NCBI GenBank assembly: GCA_017553625.1 | Contig: JAFZKP010000014.1 | Coordinates: 1-45,880 of the forward strand | Source of the DNA: Bacteroidales bacterium | Lineage (GTDB): Bacteria; Bacteroidota; Bacteroidia; Bacteroidales; F082 | Reading direction: 5' to 3' | Length of the DNA: 45,880 bases | Shown here: positions 16,011-25,573 of the stretch, piece by piece | How positions within the stretch are numbered: position 1 is the stretch's first letter | How the letters are laid out: each line of letters starts with the position of its first letter | The notes under the pieces: model-generated | What the model was told of the DNA's origin: nothing | Database searches by the model: none | What the model saw: only the letters and a program-made list of their open reading frames with translations | Program-made: the position numbers and the translations under genes

Positions 16011-17203
16011 ATTTGTAAAACTAGTCCTTTCAGATAGGCTCCTTCGGGGTGGTAGATGTTAATCGGATGGTCCTCGGGCTGTGAGAGCTGGTATAGAATC
16101 TTAGCCTTGCGTCCTGTTTCTATCGCTGCCGCCATCACGATGCTCTGGAACTGAGCCTTGTCGACGGCTTGCGAGCAGCTGAACGTGAACAGCAAACCGC
16201 CGTTTTTAATCTTCTTGATAGCTTCCTTGTTGATGAATTTGTAACCCTGCAGTCCGCGGTGCAGCGATTTGTGGTTTTTCGCAAACGCCGGCGGGTCGAG
16301 GATAATCATATCGAATTGGTTTTCAGGCATGTTTTGAAGATAGAGCTTTGCGTCTTCAACGAGACTCGGGTTGTCTTCCTTTGAAAAACCGTTCAATTCG
16401 ATGTTGTTTTCGCAAATAGTTATCGCTTTTTTGGAGCAGTCGACGGAAACGACCTGTCGTGCGCCGCCTTGCAGTGCCGTGACGGAGAAGCCGCCAGTAT
16501 AGCAGAAGGTGTTCAGCACGGTGCGGTCTTTGGCGAGTTTACGCACCAAATCGCGGTTGAAACGTTGGTCGAGGAAGAAGCCCGTTTTCTGTCCTTGCTC
16601 CCAGTCAATCAGGAACTTGGAATCGTTTTCGAGCACGAAATCCTCGCATTTCCCGCCAAGGAGATAGCTGTCATCGACAGCGTCTTTTCCCATGCGTTGC
16701 ATAGCCTCGGAGCTTTTGTTGTAAATTGCCTCGATTTTCAGTTCGGGAATGGCTTCGAGAGCAAGAGCTATCGATTTGACGTTCAACGCCATGCCTTCCG
16801 TTTGCGCCTGAATGACGGCGGTCTTTCCGTAAATGTCAACAATCAGTCCGGGGAGGTTGTCACCTTCAGAATGAACGAGACGGAAGCAGTTAGTGTGCTT
16901 GTTGTCAATGAATCCGAGTGCTTTGCGTGTCTCTAAGGCTGCGTTGAGGCGTTGCTGCCAGAACATCGCTCCGATTTTGGTGTTTTCAAACGACAAAAGC
17001 TTCACGGCGATGTTGCCTGCCTCGCAGAAACCAGTGCCGAGAATCTCGTCATGTGAGTCTGTAACCGTCACAATATCACCGGCTTGCAGGTTGGGAGCTG
17101 CCTTTGCTATGGCACCTGAGAAAATCCAGGGATGGAAACGTTTCACGGCATCGTCTTTGCCTTCACGAAGCTTGATAACAGGATATAATGGATTCATTTT
17201 CAA
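16004..17203 (-). CDS. rlmI: Class I SAM-dependent rRNA methyltransferase (RlmI-like)
   Basis: This 399-residue protein matches RlmI/YccW, which makes 5-methylcytosine in 23S rRNA (C1962 in E. coli). An N-terminal PUA domain (KRFHPWIFSGAIAKAAPNLQAGDIVTVTD) precedes a central linker region (LPGLIVDIYGKTAVIQ) and a Rossmann methyltransferase. The latter has VLNTFCYTGGFSVTAL (SAM loop), VVSVDCSKKAITICENN (acidic residue), and the catalytic motif IILDPPAFAK. A second motif GGLLFTFSCSQAVD carries a Cys, as expected for an m5C enzyme. The start codon abuts the stop of the upstream Ig-like lipoprotein gene. The 3' end runs into the mini-hairpin array. Whether the target base is the same as in E. coli is inferred. 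Confidence 0.9.
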   Translation of the reverse strand: MKMNPLYPVIKLREGKDDAVKRFHPWIFSGAIAKAAPNLQAGDIVTVTDSHDEILGTGFCEAGNIAVKLLSFENTKIGAMFWQQRLNAALETRKALGFIDNKHTNCFRLVHSEGDNLPGLIVDIYGKTAVIQAQTEGMALNVKSIALALEAIPELKIEAIYNKSSEAMQRMGKDAVDDSYLLGGKCEDFVLENDSKFLIDWEQGQKTGFFLDQRFNRDLVRKLAKDRTVLNTFCYTGGFSVTALQGGARQVVSVDCSKKAITICENNIELNGFSKEDNPSLVEDAKLYLQNMPENQFDMIILDPPAFAKNHKSLHRGLQGYKFINKEAIKKIKNGGLLFTFSCSQAVDKAQFQSIVMAAAIETGRKAKILYQLSQPEDHPINIYHPEGAYLKGLVLQIM

Positions 17204-18928
17204 TTAGTTTTCTAAATTCCACGGCTCGTCTAAGTCGATGTCCCAGTTGGCACGCACTTCAAGAGTCCCTTTGTAGAAGATTATCTTTTCTGGTTGCAGC
17301 CTCTTTTTGAAGTCGCCTGGACTCCATTCTCCGTTAGCGTCGAGGTCGAGGATGGCTTTGAGTTTGTATTTTCCGGGGTCGAGGTACAAAAATTCGACCT
17401 CGCCTGATTCAGTAAGTATCTGTTTTTCAACAATATTGTCTTTTTCTGTTGTCAGTTCGATGATGACCTGAGGCACGTTTTCCGGTACTATTACACTGAA
17501 AAGCATGTTACCAAACGCTGACTCTTCCTGAACGCTGAAATTCAGTTTTATGGAGTCGTTTGTTATCTTCCTGATACCGAAAAACACCGAGTCTGGAATG
17601 ATGTACTGATATTTGTTTTCAGGCTTCAAATCGTTGACAATCTGATATTTAAAACCATATTCGTCAAACTTTTCAAAAGTGATGTTTTTGTAAATTGTGT
17701 CCTTGTTCTCGATGAAAAGTGTCGAATCAGGCTGATGGACATTCACGATAGGCTCGTTGAATGTGAGAATCAGAGGCTGGTATGGTTTCAGCTTGTTGCC
17801 CTTGAGGTTGTTTTTCACTTTTAGACGCTTGACAGATTCGGTTTGTTTTTTCTTTCTTTTTGAAACCGACTCGCGAGGTTTGAGACTGTAATGTGTTGTG
17901 TCACTGATATTTACGCCGTCGTTTGTGCTGATGAGCAGGCTGTCTTTGTTGGGTGTGAAATACCATAAAACAGTGTCGTTTTTAGCAGAAAACACCTTCA
18001 TTATGTTGAAAGTGTCGGGAAGCTCTTCCAATGCGGTGATGTTAACGTTTTTGGCAGGATAACGAAACACGAAGCGGAGCAGGCCTTCTTCAACGAGTTC
18101 TTTTTTGAACAGTTTCTGAATTGAATCCTCCTGTATGAAAGTGAAAATTTCGTAACTTGGATGCTCAGTCTTCTTTATCTCAGAAATTGAGTCTTTTGCT
18201 GTTGTATCTTTAACAATATGATAATCAACATAATAAGGCTTGACCAAATCTGAATAGAAACCGATTTCCTCATTCGGAAGGTCGTAAATGAGATTTGAAT
18301 TGTTGTCTTTCAAGGCAAAAAGAAGATATTCTTTGTCGGCAAGACCATTGAACTCAAAACCGCCGTCTTTGTTGGTGGTTGTGATGTAATTCGGTTTCAG
18401 TTTATATGGAAGAGAATCCAATGTAACTGTATCATTATCACCAGAATACATAGCGACGTAAATGTTTTCGACAGGTTTTAAAGTCGATGCTGAAATAACT
18501 TTTCCTTTCAGCGAAAGCGAGTCGATTTTTTCGCCAATGGAGAAATTGAAAGTGTAGCCGCTGAAAACATTGCCTTCGTGCAAATCCTTGATGGCATCGC
18601 CAAAGTTGATTGAGTAAGTCGTTTCTGGTTTCAAAGGCTCTTCAAACCTGATAATCAACGTCTTGCCATTAGTGCGATATGTCGGTTTCTTGTCAAGTGG
18701 AGGTGAAATCAAAACATTGTTCGACGGGTTGTTGAGCGTTACAAACTCGTCAAAAGTGATGTGTATTGACCTTCCTTTGAAGCCGGTGGAGTTGTTTTCT
18801 GGAGATGTCTCCAGGACAACAGGAGGTGTCGTGTCTTTCTGCCCGCCGCTTGGCGTGACAACGTTGGCGCAACGGCATAGCATCAGCAAAACAACTATAA
18901 TCGCAATATTTCTGACGAATTTTTTCAT
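17204..18928 (-). CDS. Ig-like domain lipoprotein
   Basis: This is a 574-residue predicted outer-membrane lipoprotein. I use the ATG at 18928, giving MKKFVRNIAIIVVLLMLCR then Cys, a clear lipobox; an upstream frame extension to 18988 would bury the signal and cross the promoter. After a linker (TPSGGQKDTTPPVV) comes a bacterial Ig-like domain of the Big_5/SbsA type (NNSTGFKGRSIHITFDEFV...TYSINFGDAI). A carboxypeptidase-regulatory-like region follows (LSLKGKVISASTLKPVENIYVAMYS...GGFEFNGLADKEYLLFAL), then a second Ig-like part (KPYQPLILTFNEPI). Such proteins are common in Bacteroidota, with no defined role. It is followed immediately by rlmI. Confidence 0.82.
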   Translation of the reverse strand: MKKFVRNIAIIVVLLMLCRCANVVTPSGGQKDTTPPVVLETSPENNSTGFKGRSIHITFDEFVTLNNPSNNVLISPPLDKKPTYRTNGKTLIIRFEEPLKPETTYSINFGDAIKDLHEGNVFSGYTFNFSIGEKIDSLSLKGKVISASTLKPVENIYVAMYSGDNDTVTLDSLPYKLKPNYITTTNKDGGFEFNGLADKEYLLFALKDNNSNLIYDLPNEEIGFYSDLVKPYYVDYHIVKDTTAKDSISEIKKTEHPSYEIFTFIQEDSIQKLFKKELVEEGLLRFVFRYPAKNVNITALEELPDTFNIMKVFSAKNDTVLWYFTPNKDSLLISTNDGVNISDTTHYSLKPRESVSKRKKKQTESVKRLKVKNNLKGNKLKPYQPLILTFNEPIVNVHQPDSTLFIENKDTIYKNITFEKFDEYGFKYQIVNDLKPENKYQYIIPDSVFFGIRKITNDSIKLNFSVQEESAFGNMLFSVIVPENVPQVIIELTTEKDNIVEKQILTESGEVEFLYLDPGKYKLKAILDLDANGEWSPGDFKKRLQPEKIIFYKGTLEVRANWDIDLDEPWNLEN

Positions 18929-18932
18929 GATG

Positions 18933-18940
18933 CAAAAATA
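18933..18940 (-). promoter_or_regulatory. Promoter -7 element for the Ig-like lipoprotein gene
   Basis: TATTTTTG on the minus strand lies only four bases upstream of the chosen ATG. A transcript initiated from it would start at or next to the start codon, so the mRNA may be leaderless, or the motif may be a chance match. Confidence 0.4.
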
Positions 18941-18976
18941 ATAAAAAATCATAATAACTCTTATTCGAAAAATTAG

Positions 18977-18984
18977 TATCTTTG
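18977..18984 (+). promoter_or_regulatory. Promoter -7 element for the beta-helix protein gene
   Basis: TATCTTTG matches TAnnTTTG and lies 24 bases upstream of the ATG at 19009. It overlaps the TTG at 18982 that opens the reading frame, which supports the later ATG start. Confidence 0.55.
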
Positions 18985-19008
18985 ACACATAATTTAAAAA
19001 TGTATACT

Positions 19009-20598
19009 ATGAAAAAAATCGTATTTGCAATCTTGCTGTTAAGTGCATTGGCAATGAATGCGCAGGTTGTTCAAGTGTCTGGAAATCAGTGTGGTACGTG
19101 GTCGGGTGAGGTTCATTTGGTGGGCGATGTCCTTGTTCCAAACGAGGAGACGTTAACAATTGAGCCCGGTACTTCCGTGATTTCTGACGGATATTTTGAG
19201 ATTACGGTTCTCGGAGGTTTTTATGCAAACGGCACCGAAAACGATAGGATTTCTTTCACGGTGGCTGATACTACAGGCTATTCCGATTATGAAAATGCCG
19301 AGGCCGGAGCATGGAAAGGCATCACTTTCTTAAAATCAAATTCTGTTATTTTGAGTTACAGCGATTTTTCGTATGGGAAAACACAGCTTGACGGCGACGG
19401 CGGCGCTATGCGTTTTTATTATTGTAGCGTGGTTGAGATTGATAACTGCATTTTCCATCATAACACGATGCGAAAAAGAGGTGGAGCAATTTATGCGGAA
19501 AATTCTGTCTTGAATATTCACGACTGTGAAGTTTGTGATAATTTGGGAGCTGGTTTTCAGGGTTCTTATTGCTGGGGCGTTGGTTTTCAATTCCTTAAAT
19601 GTGATCTGAAGATGCATGATATGGTGTTTCACGACAACTACAGCGATGTGGCTTATGGTGGCGGAATGAACGTCGACAGCTGCAATTTGGAACTGAAAAA
19701 TGCGATTTTTTACAATAATTTTGCTGTTGATGCAGGCGGACTTGGCATTCAGCGCTGCAAAGATTACACGGTGAAGGTGTCTGATATGCTTGCATACAAT
19801 AATGCGGTAATTCACTATGGTGGCGGTCTCGCGATGGCGACTTCCGATCCGGAACTTAACAACCTCACAATTGTGAATAATTATTGCGGTGGCGGCGGCG
19901 GCGCTGGAATGCAAAACGCCTTTGACGCTGCACCGAAGCTGAACAGCTGTATTTTCTGGGGAAATCGTGCGTTTGTCATTGATGGTAATAATGATACTGT
20001 TGATTATTATATGGGCTCACAGATATGGCTCTGGGGCAGCGACTGCCGTCCGGTTTTCAGAAGCGGTGTTGTTCAATATGGCTTTGATTCGATTGCAGGA
20101 AAAGAATACTTGACAGAAGAGAATTTCATTGATATGATAGATGTAGACCCATTGTTTGTTAATGAGAAAAATCATGATTATCAATTGCTTGCAAATAGCC
20201 CTTGCGTGAATACAGGCTTGGAGGACATCTCGGGTCTTTTCCTTTCCGATACTGATTTGGCGGGCGGACCGAGAGTCTTCGGTGGAAGAATCGACATGGG
20301 CTGCTATGAATGGAACAACATCGGAGTTAACGAGGTCCTGACTAATGAAAATTCAATGTATGTTTATCCTAATCCATTGAATGACAACGCTTTCTGTGTC
20401 GTGAATCTTAATAAAAAATGCAATGTGGTTTTGAAACTCATTTCGCTTGACGGCAAAGAAATATATCGTGAAGATTGCGGGACTTTTGATGCCGGTGAAA
20501 ATCGCATCCCTCTTTCAGGAATGATGAAAAATATTGAAAAAGATAATAAGGTTTATTTGTTAATCGTTAATAATCAACATGTTAAGATAGTTTATTAA
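19009..20598 (+). CDS. Secreted right-handed beta-helix protein with type IX sorting domain
   Basis: This is a 529-residue predicted surface or secreted protein. The signal peptide MKKIVFAILLLSALAMNAQ is followed by a long parallel beta-helix of short repeating rungs rich in Asn, Cys, Tyr and Gly. Examples are VEIDNCIFHHNTMRKRGGAIYAENS, LKMHDMVFHDNYSDVAYGGGM and LELKNAIFYNNFAVDAGGL. The C-terminus begins MYVYPNPLNDNAFCVVNL and has the strand pattern of a type A type IX sorting domain. It has no recognisable catalytic motif, so it may bind polysaccharide or be structural rather than a lyase. It has its own promoter; yfhO-like follows 54 bases after its stop, with an AATGTG mini-hairpin array between them. 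Confidence 0.85.
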   Translation: MKKIVFAILLLSALAMNAQVVQVSGNQCGTWSGEVHLVGDVLVPNEETLTIEPGTSVISDGYFEITVLGGFYANGTENDRISFTVADTTGYSDYENAEAGAWKGITFLKSNSVILSYSDFSYGKTQLDGDGGAMRFYYCSVVEIDNCIFHHNTMRKRGGAIYAENSVLNIHDCEVCDNLGAGFQGSYCWGVGFQFLKCDLKMHDMVFHDNYSDVAYGGGMNVDSCNLELKNAIFYNNFAVDAGGLGIQRCKDYTVKVSDMLAYNNAVIHYGGGLAMATSDPELNNLTIVNNYCGGGGGAGMQNAFDAAPKLNSCIFWGNRAFVIDGNNDTVDYYMGSQIWLWGSDCRPVFRSGVVQYGFDSIAGKEYLTEENFIDMIDVDPLFVNEKNHDYQLLANSPCVNTGLEDISGLFLSDTDLAGGPRVFGGRIDMGCYEWNNIGVNEVLTNENSMYVYPNPLNDNAFCVVNLNKKCNVVLKLISLDGKEIYREDCGTFDAGENRIPLSGMMKNIEKDNKVYLLIVNNQHVKIVY

Positions 20599-20646
20599 TG
20601 TGTTGCTTCGCAAAATGTGCTGCTTTGCAGAATTTGTAAAAATTTG
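20597..20646 (+). repeat. Second AATGTG mini-hairpin array
   Basis: Starting inside the TAA stop of the beta-helix gene, the order is AATGTG, hairpin TTGC-TTC-GCAA (20603-20613), AATGTG, hairpin CTGC-TTT-GCAG (20620-20630), then AATTTG-TAAA-AATTTG up to six bases before the yfhO-like start. The spacer and one hairpin stem (TTGC/GCAA) are shared with the larger array at 15845-16010. Confidence 0.75.
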
Positions 20647-20652
20647 TAAAAT

Positions 20653-23109
20653 ATGATAAATAAGTTTGTTGATAAAAAAGTCCTTTGGATTGCTCTTTGT
20701 GTCGTCGCTTTTGCGTTGATTACGCTGGTTTATTTTTCTCCGATAATGCAAGGCAAACGCCTTAAACAGCATGACATAGAGATGTATAAGGGTATGTCGA
20801 AGGAGATAGTTGACTTTAAAGCGAAAACGGGAGAGCAGAGTCTTTGGACCAACTCGATGTTCGGAGGGATGCCGGCGTGGAACATCAGCGTTCCACAAAG
20901 CAGCAACCTGATGACATACGTCAACAAGATTTTGACAGTGGGGTTTCCTCATCCTATCGGGGCGGTTTTTATCGGCATGTTGGGATTTTTCATCTTGCTG
21001 TTGGTGCTTGATTGTAAGATTTGGGTCAGTTTCATAGGTGCGTTGGCGTATGGGTTCACCTCTTATACGTTCATCGTGATTGGTGCGGGACACAACTCCA
21101 AAGCCGTCGCAATGGCCTATATGGCTCCGGTTATTGCCGGTATCTTGTTGACTTACAAAGGGAAATATCTTTGGGGTGCAGTGCTGACCGCAATATCTCT
21201 AGCCCTTGAAATCCGTGCGGGACATCTCCAAATAACTTATTATCTGCTGCTGATTGTGGTGTGTATCCTCATCGCAGAGCTCGTCGAGACAATAAAAGAA
21301 AAGAAATACCTGCATTTTCTAAAGGCGAGTGGTATCCTTGCCGGAGTCGCTGTCTTGGCAATTTTGACTTGTACCACAACGCTTTACGCAAATTATGAGT
21401 TCGGAAAAGATACCATGCGTGGCAAGCCAATCCTGACAAAAAACGTCGAAAACCAGACCAAAGGTCTTGACAGAGACTATGTCACGCAGTGGAGCTACGG
21501 CATAGGGGAGACCTGGAGTCTGATGATTCCGAACGCGAAAGGAGGTGCTTCCGATTATATCGGGAATAAGAATCCGGCGTTGGACAAATGTGATGCGCGT
21601 TTTCGTTCCACTATTGCACAGCAGAACGCCTATTGGGGCGACCAGCCTGGCACAAGCGGACCTGTTTACGTTGGCGCTATCGTCTGTTTCCTCTTCGTTT
21701 TAGGTCTTTTCGTGGTGAAGGGGAAATACAAATGGATGCTTCTTGCCGCTACAATTCTTTCGATTTTACTCAGCTGGGGCAAGAATTTCATGGGTTTTAC
21801 AGATTTCTTCCTCGACTATGTTCCAGGTTACAACAAATTCCGCGCTGTCTCAATGACGCTGGTGATTGCCGAGGTCTGTATGCCGCTGCTCGCTTTTCTG
21901 GCATTGGCGGAAATCTTCAAAAACCCTGAATCACTTAAACAAAACAAGAAATACTTGTATATTTCATTAGGAATAACAGGCGGACTTTGTATTTTGTTCT
22001 ATGCCATGCCGCAGACGTTCTTCAGCTTCTTGAGTCAGTCGGAAGCGATGCAGTTCAAGCAGCTGCAGGCAGGACAGGACGGGGCGATTTACATGACATT
22101 TGCCAACGAGCTTGAAAAAGTGCGTGTCGCCATCTTCCGCGCCGATGTGATGCGCAGCTTCCTGTATATTTATGTCGCGGGAATCGTTGTTTTGCTTGGA
22201 ATCAGCGAGAAAATGAACAAGAAATACATGTTCCCGGTTTTGGCGTTTTTAGTGATTGTTGACATGTTCACTATCGATAAACGCTATCTCAACAACAGCA
22301 ATTTCATTGATAAACGCAAAGCCGACAAGCCTTTCGTGATGAGTGATGTCGACAAGCAGATTTTGCAGGACAATACCCTTGATTATCGAGTGATTAACCT
22401 CACCGTGAGCACTTTCAACGATGCAAGCACGTCTTATTTCCACAAGTCGGTTGGCGGTTATCATGGTGCGAAACTCCGTCGCTATCAGGATATTATCGAC
22501 CACTATCTCAGCAAACGTGATGTGAATTATTTCAAGGTGCTTAACATGTTGAATACCAGATATATAATCTATCCGAAAGACAATTCGAAAATGGCTTCGA
22601 GGAACTATGAAGCTTTTGGAAACGCTTGGATCGCTTCAGATATAAAATGGGTTTCAACGCCAAACGAAGAGATTGACGCCATTGCCGATACCGACGTGAA
22701 AAATGTGGCGATTGTCAATAATGAGTTTAAAAATCTGGTCGGTGATTTCAATGCGACACCAACTGAAGGAACAATACAACTTGTTGATTATAAACCGAAT
22801 GAGTTGAAATATAGTTTCGATTCATCGAAAGATGAACTCGTGGTGTTTTCTGAAATCTGGACTAAGAAAGGATGGAAGATGTGGATTGACGGCGTTGAAA
22901 GTCCTTTGTTCAGAGCGGATTACATCTTGCGTTCGGCAATCATTCCGGCAGGTCAGCATGAGGTTGTAATGCGTTATGAGCCAAGCATTTGGCGAATCGG
23001 TAACGCAATCCAATTGATAACATCGCTGCTGATTTTGGCAGGATTGGTATTAATCTGTTATTATACAATAAAACGTCGCAGAGATTCGATTCATCGAATC
23101 TCCGAATAA
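20653..23109 (+). CDS. YfhO-family membrane protein
   Basis: This 818-residue polytopic membrane protein belongs to the YfhO family, thought to be GT-C-like glycosyltransferases of the cell envelope. It opens with WIALCVVAFALITLVYFSPIMQGKRLKQHDIEMYKGM, where the Asp after the first helix is typical of GT-C enzymes. Family segments include SLWTNSMFGGMPAWNIS, QWSYGIGETWSLMIPNAKGGAS, and the C-terminal extracytoplasmic domain ELVVFSEIWTKKGWKMWIDG. About a dozen membrane segments are visible. A glycosyltransferase gene follows by 15 bases, supporting a role in adding sugars to a lipid-linked or surface glycan. The exact acceptor is unknown. Confidence 0.88.
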   Translation: MINKFVDKKVLWIALCVVAFALITLVYFSPIMQGKRLKQHDIEMYKGMSKEIVDFKAKTGEQSLWTNSMFGGMPAWNISVPQSSNLMTYVNKILTVGFPHPIGAVFIGMLGFFILLLVLDCKIWVSFIGALAYGFTSYTFIVIGAGHNSKAVAMAYMAPVIAGILLTYKGKYLWGAVLTAISLALEIRAGHLQITYYLLLIVVCILIAELVETIKEKKYLHFLKASGILAGVAVLAILTCTTTLYANYEFGKDTMRGKPILTKNVENQTKGLDRDYVTQWSYGIGETWSLMIPNAKGGASDYIGNKNPALDKCDARFRSTIAQQNAYWGDQPGTSGPVYVGAIVCFLFVLGLFVVKGKYKWMLLAATILSILLSWGKNFMGFTDFFLDYVPGYNKFRAVSMTLVIAEVCMPLLAFLALAEIFKNPESLKQNKKYLYISLGITGGLCILFYAMPQTFFSFLSQSEAMQFKQLQAGQDGAIYMTFANELEKVRVAIFRADVMRSFLYIYVAGIVVLLGISEKMNKKYMFPVLAFLVIVDMFTIDKRYLNNSNFIDKRKADKPFVMSDVDKQILQDNTLDYRVINLTVSTFNDASTSYFHKSVGGYHGAKLRRYQDIIDHYLSKRDVNYFKVLNMLNTRYIIYPKDNSKMASRNYEAFGNAWIASDIKWVSTPNEEIDAIADTDVKNVAIVNNEFKNLVGDFNATPTEGTIQLVDYKPNELKYSFDSSKDELVVFSEIWTKKGWKMWIDGVESPLFRADYILRSAIIPAGQHEVVMRYEPSIWRIGNAIQLITSLLILAGLVLICYYTIKRRRDSIHRISE

Positions 23110-23124
23110 ACGAAATCGTTTATA

Positions 23125-24429
23125 ATGAAGCGTGTTCTGATAATCACATATTATTGGCCGCCGTCGGGAGGTTCGGGCGTTCAGCGCTGGCTGAAGATGT
23201 CGAAGTATCTGCCAGAAAACGGATGGCAGCCAGTGATTTACACGGCTGAAAATGCTGAATATCCTGTCGAAGACAAGTCGTTGGAGAAAGATGTCACGCC
23301 GGAAGCGGAGGTTATCAGACGACCGATTGTGGAACCGTACGCCTTTTATAAAAAATTCCTCGGAATAAGGAAAGAGGAGAAAGTGAAAGCCGGTTTCATC
23401 AACGAAGGGGTGAAAAAAATCGGTTGGAAAGAGAATCTAAGTGTTTGGTTGCGAGGTAATTTGTTCATCCCTGACGCTCGCTGCTGGTGGATAAAGCCGT
23501 CGGTGCGCTATCTCACAAAATATTTGAAGGAACATCCTGTCGATGCTATGATTTCTACAGGTCCGCCACATTCCATGCATCTGATAGCTAATGCGTTACA
23601 TAAAAAATTCAACATTCCATGGGTTGCTGATTTCCGAGACCCATGGACCGATGTGTTTTATTTCGACTCGCTGAAATTATCGAAATGCAGTATAAGAAAA
23701 CACAAAAAGCTTGAAAATCAAGTGATTACTGAGGCTGATAAAGTAGTGACTGTCGGTTGGCATGGCGCTGAAGACATGAAAAATCTCGGCGCAAAAAATG
23801 TCGAGGTAATCACCAACGGCTACGACGAAGAATGTGTTTCTGACTCTGCACAAATCCCAGATAATGAATGTTTTACGGTTTCTTATACTGGCGTTCTTCT
23901 TCCAAACGAGTCGTTCGTAATTTGGGATGCGTTCAAAGAACTGTGCGAGGAGAATTTAGAATTCAATAAAGCGCTTAAAATCAATCTTATAGGTCATATT
24001 GACGAGTCGGTAAAAAAATATATTTCTGAAAAAAAATTAAACGATAAAGTCAATAATATTGAATATATGCAACATTCGCAAGTTCTTGATTATCAGCGAA
24101 AATCTGACTTGTTGTTGCTTCTGATACCTCGTGCTAAGAAAGCTGAGTGCATCTTGACGGGGAAATTGTTCGAATATCTCGTTTCTGGTCGTCCGATTCT
24201 TGCCGTCGGACCGGAAAAAGGTGATGCCGCCAAGATTCTTTTCGAGACAAGATGCGGTATGACTGCCGATTATGACGATAAAGCTAAAATGAAAGAGATA
24301 ATTCTTGATTATTTCAATAAAAGAACTGATAATCAATCAATTGAGATTGATAAAAATGAAGTGGCGAAATATTCAAGAAAAAATTTGGCAAAAGATTACG
24401 TCAGATTATTGAACTATATAATTCAATAA
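23125..24429 (+). CDS. Glycosyltransferase (GT-B fold, GT4-like)
   Basis: This is a 434-residue cytoplasmic glycosyltransferase. The N-terminal domain begins MKRVLIITYYWPPSGGSGVQRWLK and includes AMISTGPPHSMHLIANALHK and WVADFRDPW. The C-terminal nucleotide-binding domain has VEVITNGYDEECV, FTVSYTGVLLP, and the late motif ILTGKLFEYLVSGRPILAVGP, the usual EX7E-type region of GT4 enzymes. It lies 15 bases after the yfhO-like gene. The final 29 bases overlap the 3' end of the convergent glycosyltransferase gene. The sugar it transfers cannot be read from sequence; neighbours suggest surface polysaccharide or a lipid-linked glycan. Confidence 0.9.
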   Translation: MKRVLIITYYWPPSGGSGVQRWLKMSKYLPENGWQPVIYTAENAEYPVEDKSLEKDVTPEAEVIRRPIVEPYAFYKKFLGIRKEEKVKAGFINEGVKKIGWKENLSVWLRGNLFIPDARCWWIKPSVRYLTKYLKEHPVDAMISTGPPHSMHLIANALHKKFNIPWVADFRDPWTDVFYFDSLKLSKCSIRKHKKLENQVITEADKVVTVGWHGAEDMKNLGAKNVEVITNGYDEECVSDSAQIPDNECFTVSYTGVLLPNESFVIWDAFKELCEENLEFNKALKINLIGHIDESVKKYISEKKLNDKVNNIEYMQHSQVLDYQRKSDLLLLLIPRAKKAECILTGKLFEYLVSGRPILAVGPEKGDAAKILFETRCGMTADYDDKAKMKEIILDYFNKRTDNQSIEIDKNEVAKYSRKNLAKDYVRLLNYIIQ

Positions 24430-25573
24430 GTTTTGCACCGTCAACCGACCAATTATACTTCTCAATAACTGCTTTACGACCCTCGTGTATGTAATCGTTA
24501 AGTTTTTCAGGGTTTTTATATAAATCTTCGATGATTTCCGCCAGCTGCATTGAGTTGTCGTACTGATAACTTATTCCGCTATGTGTCTCATTAACAATGC
24601 GTTCCAGTGGATCGCAGTTTGATGTCAAGATTGGAATCTCAGCATAAAGATATTGGAAAATCTTGTGCGGGATAGTGTTGTCGGTATGTCCTGATTTCAC
24701 GTGCGGGATGATTGCCAGATTTGCGTTTTCATACACCTCTGGAATCTGCGTGTATTTTTTGAAACCATGAATAACCACTCGGTCTTCCACGTTTTTTTCG
24801 ACGATTTGCTTCCGTAAAGTGTTGAGGTATCTGCCATCGCCTACAAGGTCGAAGAAAACGCTGATATTTTTCTGTTTCAGAATGTAAATCGCATCGATAA
24901 CGTATTGAATTCCACGATGATAGTTTATGCCACCGACGTAAAGAATTCTGAAATTCTCTTTGTTGAAGCCTTTTCTTTCAATTACATCGAACTGATTGAT
25001 ATCCAATGTGTTGGAAACGACATAAATCTTGTTTTTGTCAACGCCAAGGTTTGCTATTCTGTTCTTTGCCTCATCGACTACAACGATTATTTCATCAGCT
25101 TTTCGACACATATCTCTTTCATAATCAATCCATTGTCGATTTGATGAAAGCAACTTGCCGAGGAAAGTGTTGGTGTGTTCCGACAATTGAAGCAGAACAG
25201 GCCAGTTTTCATGAAGGTCGAGTATGTAATTGACGTTGAATCTTTTTTTCGCCTCCAGACCTATTTTTGCGAGAGGAAGGTCATGGATATGAATCACATC
25301 GAAGCTGTTTTCCCTAAACAGTTCTTTGACGAATTTTCTCCAAAAATGAAAATAAAAAGGCAGTTTCAGAGCTCCAACGCTTGATTTGTATGTGAATTTT
25401 GAGATTTTTTTCCTATGTATGGTGCAAGTTGGCGTTTTTTCGACCAAAGGCTTGTTATTTTGTGCGAAACAGGCGATATGAACCTCATGACCTGCGCCTG
25501 CCAGACTTGCTATTTCGTTTTCCACTCTTGTATCAGGCGGAAAAACATGGTCAAGAATCATCAAAATTTTCAT
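24401..25573 (-). CDS. Glycosyltransferase family 4 protein
   Basis: This is a 390-residue GT-B glycosyltransferase. I prefer the ATG at 25573, giving [20 protein letters not shown] and an ATGA overlap with the wecB stop; the frame is open eight codons further. The N-terminal domain shows [20 protein letters not shown] and [12 protein letters not shown]. The C-terminal domain shows [48 protein letters not shown] and [27 protein letters not shown] (donor-binding region). It is the last gene of a run wecC-wecB-GT, so it may transfer ManNAcA or a sugar next to it into surface polysaccharide. That link is inferred from gene order only. Confidence 0.9.
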   Translation of the reverse strand: MKILMILDHVFPPDTRVENEIASLAGAGHEVHIACFAQNNKPLVEKTPTCTIHRKKISKFTYKSSVGALKLPFYFHFWRKFVKELFRENSFDVIHIHDLPLAKIGLEAKKRFNVNYILDLHENWPVLLQLSEHTNTFLGKLLSSNRQWIDYERDMCRKADEIIVVVDEAKNRIANLGVDKNKIYVVSNTLDINQFDVIERKGFNKENFRILYVGGINYHRGIQYVIDAIYILKQKNISVFFDLVGDGRYLNTLRKQIVEKNVEDRVVIHGFKKYTQIPEVYENANLAIIPHVKSGHTDNTIPHKIFQYLYAEIPILTSNCDPLERIVNETHSGISYQYDNSMQLAEIIEDLYKNPEKLNDYIHEGRKAVIEKYNWSVDGAKLIELYSSII

